Source: UMGS172 sp045651745
GTDB taxonomy: Bacteria > Bacillota > Clostridia > Oscillospirales > Acutalibacteraceae
Length of the DNA: 11,054 nt
Assembly: GCA_045651745.1 (NCBI GenBank)
Contig: JAZRSW010000015.1
Coordinates: forward strand, 1-11,054
Direction: 5' to 3'
Shown: positions 1 through 6,078 of the stretch, one piece after another
How the letters are laid out: every line of letters begins with the position of its first letter
How positions within the stretch are numbered: the stretch's first letter is position 1
The notes under the pieces: generated by a model
What the model was told of the DNA's origin: nothing
The model's database searches: none
Seen by the model: only the letters and a program-made list of their open reading frames with translations
Made by a program: the position numbers and the translations under genes

Positions 1-194
1 GCTTGAAAAATGAACTTCCCGAAGCAAACTTAATTATGCAGGTGCACGATGAACTGATTGTTGAGGCACCCGAAGAAAAGGCAGAAATCGCCGCAAAAAT
101 TCTCAAAGAGGAAATGGAAAACGCCGTACAACTTAAAGTGCCTATGACGGTTGACGCCAACATCGGCAAAACGTGGTACGACGCGAAAGGTTAA
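1..194 (+). CDS. polA: DNA polymerase I, C-terminal fragment (cut by window start)
   Basis: About 64 residues of the polymerase domain are visible, in the frame starting at base 3 and ending with TAA at 192-194. The segment MQVHDELIVEAP is the family A polymerase motif C (VHDE), whose His-Asp pair sits in the palm active site. It is followed by the usual final helices with M-x-V-x-VPM-x-V-D, and the protein ends WYDAKG. The enzyme fills gaps during repair and Okazaki fragment maturation in the cytoplasm. The 5' end lies outside the window. The next gene starts one base after this stop, so the two are probably co-transcribed. The identification is firm for the family A polymerase C-terminus. 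Confidence 0.93.
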   Translation, partial: LKNELPEANLIMQVHDELIVEAPEEKAEIAAKILKEEMENAVQLKVPMTVDANIGKTWYDAKG

Positions 195-195
195 A

Positions 196-627
196 ATGAA
201 TAAAAAACTGATAATTTTCGTCTGCACGGGTAACACCTGCCGCAGTCCTATGGCAGAAGCACTGTTCAAGGCAAATTTAACCCCCGATGAATGCTCAAAA
301 ATTGAGGTTAAAAGCTACGGTCTTGCGGCTTTCAGCGGTGACAGTGCAAGCGAAAACGCTATAAAGATTATGTGTGAACGAAACATTGATATTTTAGCCC
401 ACCGCTCAACGCCTTTGAGCCAATTTGCCGTTGATAATGCTAATTTAATTGTAACTATGACCGATTCGCACACTAATGCACTTTTGTCGGTCGGTGTGCC
501 AAACGAAAAGATTATTACACTTAATATTTCCGACCCGTTTGGTGGTAGTTTAGACGATTACCGCCGTTGCGCCGACGAAATCGAAACGAAACTGGAGGGC
601 GTTTATGCTTATATCAGAAAAGGTTAA
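196..627 (+). CDS. Low-molecular-weight protein-tyrosine phosphatase family protein
   Basis: This 143-residue protein has the LMW-PTP P-loop near the N-terminus, C10-TGNTC-R16-S, with the nucleophilic Cys10 and the phosphate-binding Arg16. The distal general-acid loop is present as S-D113-P. Length fits the family (140-160). Homologues include protein-tyrosine and protein-arginine phosphatases (YwlE type) in Firmicutes, and the exact substrate cannot be read here. An in-frame ATG at 151 lies inside polA. I prefer ATG 196 because it gives the canonical MNKKLIIFVCTGN start and is preceded by AAAGG at the end of polA. Its 3' end overlaps rimI by 23 bases, so translation is probably coupled. Confidence 0.9.
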   Translation: MNKKLIIFVCTGNTCRSPMAEALFKANLTPDECSKIEVKSYGLAAFSGDSASENAIKIMCERNIDILAHRSTPLSQFAVDNANLIVTMTDSHTNALLSVGVPNEKIITLNISDPFGGSLDDYRRCADEIETKLEGVYAYIRKG

Positions 628-1057
628 TATCCGCCCTGCTAAAATTTCAGACGCGAAAGAAATCGCCGAAACCGAGCGTTTAACATTGGGTACAGAGGCT
701 TGGTCAGAAAACGGCATTACCGAAACGTTAAACCGCAACGGACACTATTTTGTCGCAGAGGTAAACGGAAAAGTTGTCGGTCACGGTGGGTTTACTACTG
801 TGTTAGACGAGGGTGATGTTACCAATATTGCCGTTCGGCCGGAATTTTGGCGAAAGGGTTTAGCAAGTAAGATTTTAGAGGCTATGATAACCTTTGCACG
901 TGAAAAAAATCTTTCCTTTTTAACGTTGGAAGTCCGTAGCCAAAACACACCCGCTATCCGTCTTTATGAAAAGTATGGATTTACTGTCAGAGGTGAACGG
1001 AAGAACTTTTACCGCGACCCCCAAGACAATGCAAAAATTATGACTTTAGACTTTTAA
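605..1057 (+). CDS. rimI: Ribosomal protein S18-alanine N-acetyltransferase RimI
   Basis: This 150-residue GNAT-fold protein should transfer an acetyl group from acetyl-CoA to the N-terminal alanine of ribosomal protein S18. Visible marks are the substrate-loop Glu-Ala-Trp (EAW) near residue 33, motif A in VRPEFWRKGLASK (the R-x-x-G-x-A pyrophosphate loop), TLEVRSQNTPAIRLYEKYGF, and the RimI-type ending FYRDPQDNAKIMTL. GGAGG lies at 595-599, a few bases before ATG 605. The gene overlaps the phosphatase gene and sits 13 bases upstream of tsaD, the usual RimI-TsaD neighbourhood in Firmicutes. A general GNAT of other specificity is possible but less likely. Confidence 0.92.
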   Translation: MLISEKVNIRPAKISDAKEIAETERLTLGTEAWSENGITETLNRNGHYFVAEVNGKVVGHGGFTTVLDEGDVTNIAVRPEFWRKGLASKILEAMITFAREKNLSFLTLEVRSQNTPAIRLYEKYGFTVRGERKNFYRDPQDNAKIMTLDF

Positions 1058-1070
1058 AGAAGGTACATAT

Positions 1071-2081
1071 ATGAAAATTTTAGCAATCGAGTCCTCCTGC
1101 GACGAAACTGCTGCCGCAGTGGTTGAGGGACGTACTGTTTTATCCAACATCGTGGCAACCCAAATTGCCGAACATAAGATTTACGGCGGTGTTGTACCTG
1201 AAATCGCCTCGCGCAGACATTGTGAAGCAATTTCGACAGTAGTTAACGATGCAGTAACCAAAGCGGGACTTACTTTGAACGATATTGACGCCATTGCCGT
1301 CACCCACGCGCCCGGTCTTATCGGTGCATTGTTAGTCGGTGTCAATTATGCAAAGGGACTTGCCATGTCGCTTAATAAACCGCTTATTCCCGTGCACCAT
1401 TTACGTAGTCACATCGCCGCAAACTATATTTCACACCCCGAATTAGAACCGCCGTTTTTATGCTTGCTTGTTTCGGGTGGCAACAGTTTAATTGTCAAAG
1501 TCAACTCTTATACCGATTTCGAGATTATCGGAAGAACGCGTGACGACGCCGCAGGCGAATGTTTTGATAAATCGGCAAGGTCAATGGGACTTGACTACCC
1601 CGGCGGTGTAATGTTAGACAAAATTGCAACCGAGCCGGACTTCGAAAAATACCCAATGCCGTGGCCAAAGGTTGACGGTTGTGACCTTGATTTCAGTTTT
1701 TCAGGGTTAAAAACCGCCGTAATAAACCTTACTCACAACGCCGAGCAAAAAGGCACACCTATCGACGTGCCGGTATTGTCCGCCACCGTCCGCCGCCGTG
1801 TTTGTGATATACTTATTGCCAACACGCTTAAAGCCGCCGAACAAACGGGAATGAAAAAAATAGTTATTGCAGGCGGCGTTTCGGCAAACTCGGAGTTGCG
1901 CGAAAGAATGACCGAAGAATGTGAGAAAAGCGAACTTAAGCTTTACTACCCCGAGAAAAAATATTGCGGTGACAATGCCGCAATGGTCGGCGCTCAGGCT
2001 ATTTATGAATATGAAAACGGCAATATTGCAAATAGCGAACTGAATGCCGCCGCAACCTTGAATATTGATTATTTGAAATAA
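1071..2081 (+). CDS. tsaD: tRNA N6-adenosine threonylcarbamoyltransferase TsaD
   Basis: TsaD (Gcp/YgjD) moves the threonylcarbamoyl group from threonylcarbamoyl-AMP to A37 of ANN-decoding tRNAs, working with TsaB and TsaE in the cytoplasm. The 336-residue length is standard. The sequence opens ILAIESSCDETAAAVV (ASKHA ATPase phosphate motif), has the metal-binding H110-x-x-x-H114 in HHLRSHIAAN, LVSGGNS, DDAAGECFDK, FSGLKTAV, and ends with the CGDNAAMVG motif carrying the last metal ligand Asp. ATG 1071 is preceded by AGAAGG. The 13-base spacing from rimI and 13-base spacing to the next gene suggest one operon. TsaB is not in the window. Confidence 0.97.
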   Translation: MKILAIESSCDETAAAVVEGRTVLSNIVATQIAEHKIYGGVVPEIASRRHCEAISTVVNDAVTKAGLTLNDIDAIAVTHAPGLIGALLVGVNYAKGLAMSLNKPLIPVHHLRSHIAANYISHPELEPPFLCLLVSGGNSLIVKVNSYTDFEIIGRTRDDAAGECFDKSARSMGLDYPGGVMLDKIATEPDFEKYPMPWPKVDGCDLDFSFSGLKTAVINLTHNAEQKGTPIDVPVLSATVRRRVCDILIANTLKAAEQTGMKKIVIAGGVSANSELRERMTEECEKSELKLYYPEKKYCGDNAAMVGAQAIYEYENGNIANSELNAAATLNIDYLK

Positions 2082-2094
2082 GGAAACAAAAGTT

Positions 2095-2505
2095 ATGGCA
2101 GGAAAGAAAACAATTGAAGCGTTATCACTACACAAAAAAGGGTTTAACTGTGCGCAGGCGGTATTGTTACCCTTTGCCTCGGAGTTAGGGCTCGGAAGGC
2201 AAACCGCTATGATGATTTCAGAGGGTTTTGGCGCAGGAATGGGCGGTTGTAAATTAACCTGCGGTGCTTTGTCCGCCGCAATAATGATTGCGGGAATGAA
2301 AAACAGTTGTGGCGACCTTTTATTGCCCAATTCCAAAGCCTCAACCTACGCTCTTTGCCGTGAAATCAACGAGGCTTTCGAAAAAGAAATCGGCTCATGC
2401 ATCTGCAGTGAAATTAAAGGTATTTCCACTGGCAAACCTTTAAAGACCTGCGACGAATGTATTATGGCAGGCGCGAAATTAGCAGAGAAAATTATAGGAA
2501 AATAA
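2095..2505 (+). CDS. C_GCAxxG_C_C family protein (putative redox protein)
   Basis: This 136-residue protein matches the C_GCAxxG_C_C family by its cysteine spacing and signature: FNC19AQAV near the N-terminus, then GFGAGMGGC52KLTC56GALSAA, C72, C88, C102-x-C104 and C119-x-x-C122. Nine cysteines in a short soluble protein suggest metal or cofactor binding and a redox role, but the function of the family is not established. It starts at ATG 2095 with AAGGA at 2080-2084 overlapping the tsaD stop, so it is probably the last gene of the operon. A strong hairpin follows at once. No signal peptide or membrane segment is seen. Confidence 0.88.
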   Translation: MAGKKTIEALSLHKKGFNCAQAVLLPFASELGLGRQTAMMISEGFGAGMGGCKLTCGALSAAIMIAGMKNSCGDLLLPNSKASTYALCREINEAFEKEIGSCICSEIKGISTGKPLKTCDECIMAGAKLAEKIIGK

Positions 2506-2507
2506 AT

Positions 2508-2550
2508 AAAAACCGATACACTGTATAAAAAATACAATGTATCGGTTTTA
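2508..2550. terminator. Bidirectional intrinsic terminator
   Basis: AAACCGATACACTGTA pairs with TACAATGTATCGGTTT (one mismatch, 7-base A/T loop). T runs lie on both sides: TTTTA on the plus strand and TTTTTATTTATTTT on the minus strand. It closes the plus-strand operon and also fits a minus-strand gene ending at 2564, which supports the reality of the truncated reading frame there. Confidence 0.85.
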
Positions 2551-2563
2551 AAGTTTAAATATA

Positions 2564-2692
2564 TTAAATTCCCTTATATTTCCGCCTTGTAGCGAGTCCT
2601 CCGCGAATATGACGCTCTTCCTTATTGCGTTCCAAAACCACCTTAACCCTGCCCCATAATTCAGGGTCTGCCCTTCGCAACCGCTCGGTTAC
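2564..2692 (-). pseudogene. 3' fragment of an unrecognised gene, probably cut by element insertion
   Basis: On the minus strand an open frame ends at TAA 2564-2566, reading HKDVTERLRRADPELW, then a helix rich in Lys/Glu, then RHIRGGLATRRKYKGI. The composition looks like a genuine basic, helical protein C-terminus. The frame has no ATG and no sensible ribosome binding site: upstream it runs into the 3' end of the recombinase gene in another frame, with only TTG codons available (2770 and about 2733). It ends just before a bidirectional terminator, as a real convergent gene would. I do not recognise the family. The best explanation is a host gene whose 5' part was separated by integration at about 2690-2700. 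A short overlapping element gene is the alternative. Confidence 0.45.
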
Positions 2693-2696
2693 GTCC

Positions 2697-4229
2697 TTAT
2701 GTGCGGTCGTTACAAATTGGAACGGTTTCGTCAAGCCCCAGTTCTCGGAAGAGTTTGAGGAAGACCTCAACGTTTCCGTTGTGGTCTACCTCGATTCTGT
2801 CAATGACTCTCCGCAGTTGCGCATTGGTAATCCCTCGCAGATTGCTGATATCTTCGATTTCTTTGAAGGTGTCAGCGAGTATCATCTGCAGTTGGTCGCC
2901 TTTTGTAAGGTGCCGTTCTACCATTCGCAGTTCACTCTCAAGCCGTTCCAGTTCCTGCTTGTCCCCACCGATCTTAGCATTCAGTTCTTCACGGGTGATA
3001 AGGTCATCGGTATACATATCCATATACTTTTGACGATTGCGCTTTAATTTTTCAATCGCTGTGCGAAGTTCTTTTTCGTAGGCAACATTTTCATCTTTTG
3101 CACGATACACCTTTTGAAACTCATTCACCACACGACCGATAACATTTTTCTTACAGGACAGTATATCAGCGAAGTACTGTTCGATGACCTCGATCAGTTC
3201 GTTTTCATCAACAGAGAGAGCATTGGGACAACTGTCTGCGCCTCTGTTATGCCCCGAGCACACCCATTTTACATAGGTGTTTTTATAGGTGCGCACACTA
3301 CGGCGGAAAGACCATCCGCAGTCCTTGCATTTGATAAGGGTTGAGAATAGGTGCAGATTGCTATGCCGTTCCTTGTCCACCTTAAACTTTTTACCACGCT
3401 CTGCTTTGAGCCGACCGGCTTCTGCAAAGTCCTCATCACTTATAATGCGAAGGTCGGGACGGTCAACGACATACCATTCATTCTCGCTTTTTAAGGCTCG
3501 TCTGCCTGTAAGGAAGTCGGCGACTTCTTCTTTCCCGTTTATAATTTTTCCGGTATAAAGTTCATTTTCAAGAATTCGGCAGACGGCATTTTGCGACCAT
3601 TCGCAACCGCGTTTTGTTTTGATTCCTCGCTCGTTAAGCATATAGGATATTTTGGCGGCACCGTATCCTTCGTTCAAGTACCATCGGTAAATTTGTCGGA
3701 TGATATCGGCTTCCGCTTTGTTGATTGTCAGATTAAAATAATCGCCGATGGTTTTATCGTAGCCGAAGACGATGTTCGGCACTCTGCCTTTTTCGGCGTT
3801 TATCTTTTTTCCGAATTTAACACGCTTGGAGGTGTTTGCGCTTTCCTCTTGTGCCAAGGCACCGAAGACGGTTAGCACAAACTCACTGTTTCCCATGCTT
3901 GTCATATTCGCTGTAAGGAACTGGGTTTCGATACCGAGTTCACGAAGGCGGCGGATATTCTGCAGAAGGTCAACGGTGTTTCGGGCGAAGCGCGATATAT
4001 CTTTTACCACAACCATATCGAACAGTCCAAGCTCAGCATCTGCCATCATCCGCAGGAATTGTTTGCGGTTTTTGATTTTTGTTCCCGATAAACCTTCATC
4101 GGCATACAGCTTTACAAGGTTATCACCGGAACGCCCCGTGTATTCGAGGAAGAAGTTTTTCTGTGCTTCAAGGGAATTGAGCTGATCTTCCTTTTCAGTT
4201 GATACACGGCAATAGGCTGCTATATTCAT
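2697..4229 (-). CDS. Large serine recombinase (site-specific integrase/excisionase)
   Basis: This 510-residue recombinase should integrate and excise the element through a covalent phosphoserine link. The catalytic resolvase domain spans about 1-150, with nucleophile S10 in AAYCRVSTEKEDQ, and the arginine-bearing segment DISRFARNT at 77-85. The Recombinase domain spans about 155-265 (FGYD, RQIYRWYLNEGYG, LENELYTGKI). A zinc ribbon follows with C301-x2-C304, C324 and C334, then a Lys/Glu-rich coiled coil at about 375-445 that usually controls synapsis. I choose ATG 4229 because AAAGGAG lies 8 bases upstream and the protein then begins MNIAAYCRVS; the frame is open to a start at 4307 but that would translate through the promoter. 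Its 3' end abuts the cut frame at 2564, the expected position of an attachment site. Confidence 0.93.
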   Translation of the reverse strand: MNIAAYCRVSTEKEDQLNSLEAQKNFFLEYTGRSGDNLVKLYADEGLSGTKIKNRKQFLRMMADAELGLFDMVVVKDISRFARNTVDLLQNIRRLRELGIETQFLTANMTSMGNSEFVLTVFGALAQEESANTSKRVKFGKKINAEKGRVPNIVFGYDKTIGDYFNLTINKAEADIIRQIYRWYLNEGYGAAKISYMLNERGIKTKRGCEWSQNAVCRILENELYTGKIINGKEEVADFLTGRRALKSENEWYVVDRPDLRIISDEDFAEAGRLKAERGKKFKVDKERHSNLHLFSTLIKCKDCGWSFRRSVRTYKNTYVKWVCSGHNRGADSCPNALSVDENELIEVIEQYFADILSCKKNVIGRVVNEFQKVYRAKDENVAYEKELRTAIEKLKRNRQKYMDMYTDDLITREELNAKIGGDKQELERLESELRMVERHLTKGDQLQMILADTFKEIEDISNLRGITNAQLRRVIDRIEVDHNGNVEVFLKLFRELGLDETVPICNDRT

Positions 4230-4261
4230 ATTTTTTCTCCTTTCCTGTGGTTTGCGACAAC

Positions 4262-4290
4262 ACAATACCACACAAGTTTTTACAAGTCCA
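4262..4290 (-). promoter_or_regulatory. Recombinase promoter (shared design with the DUF6809 promoter)
   Basis: On the minus strand TGGACT (4285-4290) and TATTGT (4262-4267) are separated by exactly 17 bases. The pair sits about 33 bases upstream of the recombinase start. The spacer resembles the one in front of the DUF6809 gene at 10553-10581. Confidence 0.6.
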
Positions 4291-4307
4291 GTGAATATGC
4301 CGACCAT

Positions 4308-4348
4308 TGTTTTTTTATAAAAGCCATCCCGCTTTACACGGGATGGCT
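4308..4348 (-). terminator. Intrinsic terminator after the small ORF
   Basis: A perfect 10-base inverted repeat (4322-4331 with 4339-4348, AGCCATCCCG) has a 7-base loop that contains the stop codon of the small ORF. On the minus strand it is followed by TTTTATAAAAAAA. It separates the mobilization operon from the recombinase transcript. On the plus strand a T6 run also follows after a few bases. Confidence 0.7.
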
Positions 4349-4552
4349 GGCTGTTTTTTCGCTGTCGTTAACAGCATTTTTTATCACTTCTTCAACCTTC
4401 GCTTTGTTGGCTTCGATAAAAATTTTCAGAAGCATCTCGGCGGTGTCCTCCACCGAGTTGGGATTGTTGAACGTATAGTTCAAAGTAATCTTTCCCACGG
4501 TGAAGTCACCTGCCTTTCCAAATTTTTCCTTGATAGTACATACTATGCTCAC
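4334..4552 (-). CDS. Small hypothetical protein of the mobile element
   Basis: This 72-residue protein has a middle reading KITLNYTFNNPNSVEDTAEML, followed by an amphipathic helix rich in Lys, Glu and Ala. There are no cysteines beyond one, no signal peptide and no membrane segment. I do not recognise a family. It lies 44 bases after the relaxase gene on the same strand and ends inside a terminator hairpin, so it is probably the last gene of the mobilization operon. The start is uncertain: GTG 4552 is the only start codon giving the full frame, a TGA lies just upstream in frame, and no ribosome binding site is adjacent, while a good AAGGAG lies about 35 bases further up. Translation by re-initiation after the relaxase is possible. 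Confidence 0.55.
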   Translation of the reverse strand: MSIVCTIKEKFGKAGDFTVGKITLNYTFNNPNSVEDTAEMLLKIFIEANKAKVEEVIKNAVNDSEKTASHPV

Positions 4553-4596
4553 GCCATTTCAGTTAGCACAGTAAATTCTAATTCACCACTCCTTCC

Positions 4597-5574
4597 TTAC
4601 CATACCATCGACATACCTTGCTCATCTTCCTGAGTAGAATAGCAAGCGTAGGCCATCGGTGAAATTTTCTTGCCGAGGATTTTTTCGAGTCTAAGCTTCT
4701 CGGCTGTGCTTAGTTCCTTTGCCGGATGCGCTTCATAATCGTCCTCGGGCGGTGCTATCGAAAGCAGATCACCGAGTAAACTTATGAGTCCCGTTGTAAC
4801 TGTCATACTTGCTTCGGGCGTATGCGCAGGAGTTTTATAATCGTTATAATCATCATAAAGTTCACTGCTCGCACCGCCAAGTGCAAAATAGACTTCGAGG
4901 TTGTTTTTGAGCAAACGCTCATCGAACAAACTTTTGTCACGGCAGACATGATTGTCGGGTGTGGTGAAGGTAATATATTTGTATTTATCTTCCCACTTAA
5001 CGCTGTATCCGTGCTCGCGCATACACGCAATAAATTCTTCCTTTGTATCGGAATTGCTTATTGCATACAGAGCAAAACTGCGGAGTCGCTTTTTCCACTC
5101 TGGCCATTTACCGTAGCTGCACTTTTCTTCGGTGATGCTTAGACCATACTCCTGACAGAGTTTGTTGGAGTATGCCTTCACCTCTAAAAGTTCATCACGG
5201 GTTTGATGAAACTTTTTACCATTTTGGCAGTTGACCGAGTTCATAATAAAGTGATTGTGAATGTGACCGGTGTTGTAATGAGTTGCCACCAAGATCTGAT
5301 AGCCGGGAAAGTGTTCGGCAAATTTTAACCCAATTTCGTGTGCGGTTTCGGGTGTCAGTTCATCATCGGGAGCGAAGGACTGCACGATATGATAGTAGGT
5401 TCTGCCGTCCTCTTTACCGTATTTCTGTTTTACATAACGGAATTCTTCCAACGCAGTATCGGGTGAACACTCAATGCCGCTTATTAGTCTTTGCTCGGTC
5501 GCCTCTTTTCTTATAACATAAGGGAAGATATTATTCATCGGGCAATCCGAAGTAACGAATTTAACGATTGCCAT
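4597..5574 (-). CDS. Relaxase/mobilization nuclease (MOBP-like)
   Basis: This 325-residue protein should nick the element's origin of transfer, stay bound to the 5' end through a tyrosine and lead the strand to a recipient. The N-terminal relaxase domain shows Y20 in FPYVIRKEAT as the likely nucleophile, YYHIVQSFAPDDELTPE (motif with HIVQSF, residues 60-76), and the metal-binding triad H104-x-H106-x-H108 in TGHIHNHFIMNS. ATG 5574 gives the canonical MAIVKF start, with GGAG about 12 bases upstream. It overlaps mobC by 40 bases, so the two are probably translated in a coupled way. The C-terminus after about residue 260 is short compared with relaxases of 450 or more residues. No type IV coupling protein is in view, so transfer would need a helper. 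Confidence 0.9.
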   Translation of the reverse strand: MAIVKFVTSDCPMNNIFPYVIRKEATEQRLISGIECSPDTALEEFRYVKQKYGKEDGRTYYHIVQSFAPDDELTPETAHEIGLKFAEHFPGYQILVATHYNTGHIHNHFIMNSVNCQNGKKFHQTRDELLEVKAYSNKLCQEYGLSITEEKCSYGKWPEWKKRLRSFALYAISNSDTKEEFIACMREHGYSVKWEDKYKYITFTTPDNHVCRDKSLFDERLLKNNLEVYFALGGASSELYDDYNDYKTPAHTPEASMTVTTGLISLLGDLLSIAPPEDDYEAHPAKELSTAEKLRLEKILGKKISPMAYACYSTQEDEQGMSMVW

Positions 5575-5846
5575 ATCGCTCTCAACTCCTCTCTTGTTTC
5601 TGTGAGGTTTGCTTCGGTAATAAAACCTGCATTAACCGCACGGGCGATTTGATTCACATTGTTACCGATGCGCCTGAGTTCTACGGCAACATTATCCGCA
5701 CCGTTTATAACGGTGATTTGTTTTTCCAAGGCACAGTCACGCAGATACTGGCTGACAAGTCTGTATGAGGATAGTGCCTTGTGGGTGATGATTTCTTTTT
5801 CTTCAGGTGTTACCCTGAACTTTAATATTTCGGTTCTTGTATTCAT
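5535..5846 (-). CDS. mobC: Plasmid mobilization relaxosome protein MobC
   Basis: This 103-residue protein begins with an Arc/MetJ-like region, EILKFRVTPEEKEIITHKA, followed by the MobC segment ELRRIGNNVNQIARAVNAG, which is the most diagnostic part of the family. MobC proteins bind next to the nic site and help the relaxase open the DNA. ATG 5846 is preceded by AGAAAGGA at 8 bases. The gene sits directly between the putative oriT and the relaxase gene, overlapping the latter, which is the standard arrangement for such mobilization modules. The protein may also repress its own operon, since palindromes lie in the promoter region. Confidence 0.9.
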   Translation of the reverse strand: MNTRTEILKFRVTPEEKEIITHKALSSYRLVSQYLRDCALEKQITVINGADNVAVELRRIGNNVNQIARAVNAGFITEANLTETREELRAIWQSLNSLLRIAR

Positions 5847-5881
5847 TGTAACCGTCCTTTCTAAAAATTTTATAGGGGTAT

Positions 5882-5972
5882 GGGCTTAGCCCGACCGCCG
5901 ATGAATCGGCCGCCAATAAGGTGGTCGTAACACAAAGGCGAAACTCGCAATAAACGCCCTACCGATAGTTAC
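5882..5972 (-). other. Candidate origin of transfer (oriT) and mobC promoter region
   Basis: The non-coding stretch upstream of mobC is packed with small palindromes: GGGCTTAGCCC (5882-5892), CCGATGAATCGG (5898-5909), and GACCGCC (5893-5899) pairing with GGTGGTC (5920-5926) through one G-T pair. On the plus strand a hairpin GCGA-AAC-TCGC (5938-5948) is followed at once by AATAAACGCCCT (5949-5960). That layout resembles RSF1010-like nic sites (hairpin, then TAAGTGCGCCCT). The nick would by analogy fall near 5956/5957. The oriT call is an inference from layout and position. A weak minus-strand -10 TATAAA lies at 5868-5873. Confidence 0.45.
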
Positions 5973-6003
5973 TGCTGTAATCCAACGGGCAGAAAAAGAA
6001 GAA

Positions 6004-6074
6004 TGCAACAATGCAAAGGACTCCCATTGTCATCTACTTTTAACAATGCAGATAGGACACTCTGCATTGTTGCA
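6004..6074 (-). promoter_or_regulatory. AACAATGCA repeat cluster with competing hairpins, after the ATPase gene
   Basis: Reading the minus strand, segment A (6074-6061) can pair with B (6052-6042; perfect 11-base stem, 8-base loop) or with C (6015-6004; perfect 12-base stem TGCAACAATGCA/TGCATTGTTGCA). After C comes the pyrimidine tract ATTCTTCTTTTTCT, so A:C resembles a terminator and A:B a competitor. The 9-base unit AACAATGCA recurs at 6007-6015 and 6042-6050 directly and at 6063-6071 inverted. It could be an attenuator between the ATPase and mobC or protein-binding iterons. Confidence 0.5.
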
Positions 6075-6078
6075 ATCT

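Noticed and set aside
1707..2336. A 209-residue minus-strand frame across tsaD and the C_GCAxxG_C_C gene.
   Set aside because: It is antisense to two well-identified genes and has no start signal or protein-like motif.
2699..2705. ATGTGCG occurs at the suspected left junction and again at 10522-10528, which could be an attachment core repeat.
   Set aside because: Seven bases is near chance level in 11 kb, and the second copy sits on the start codon of an intact DUF6809 gene with its own promoter.
4230..4307. N-terminal extension of the recombinase to a start at 4307.
   Set aside because: The extension covers the promoter, lacks similarity to the family's N-terminus, and ATG 4229 has an AAAGGAG site at the right distance.
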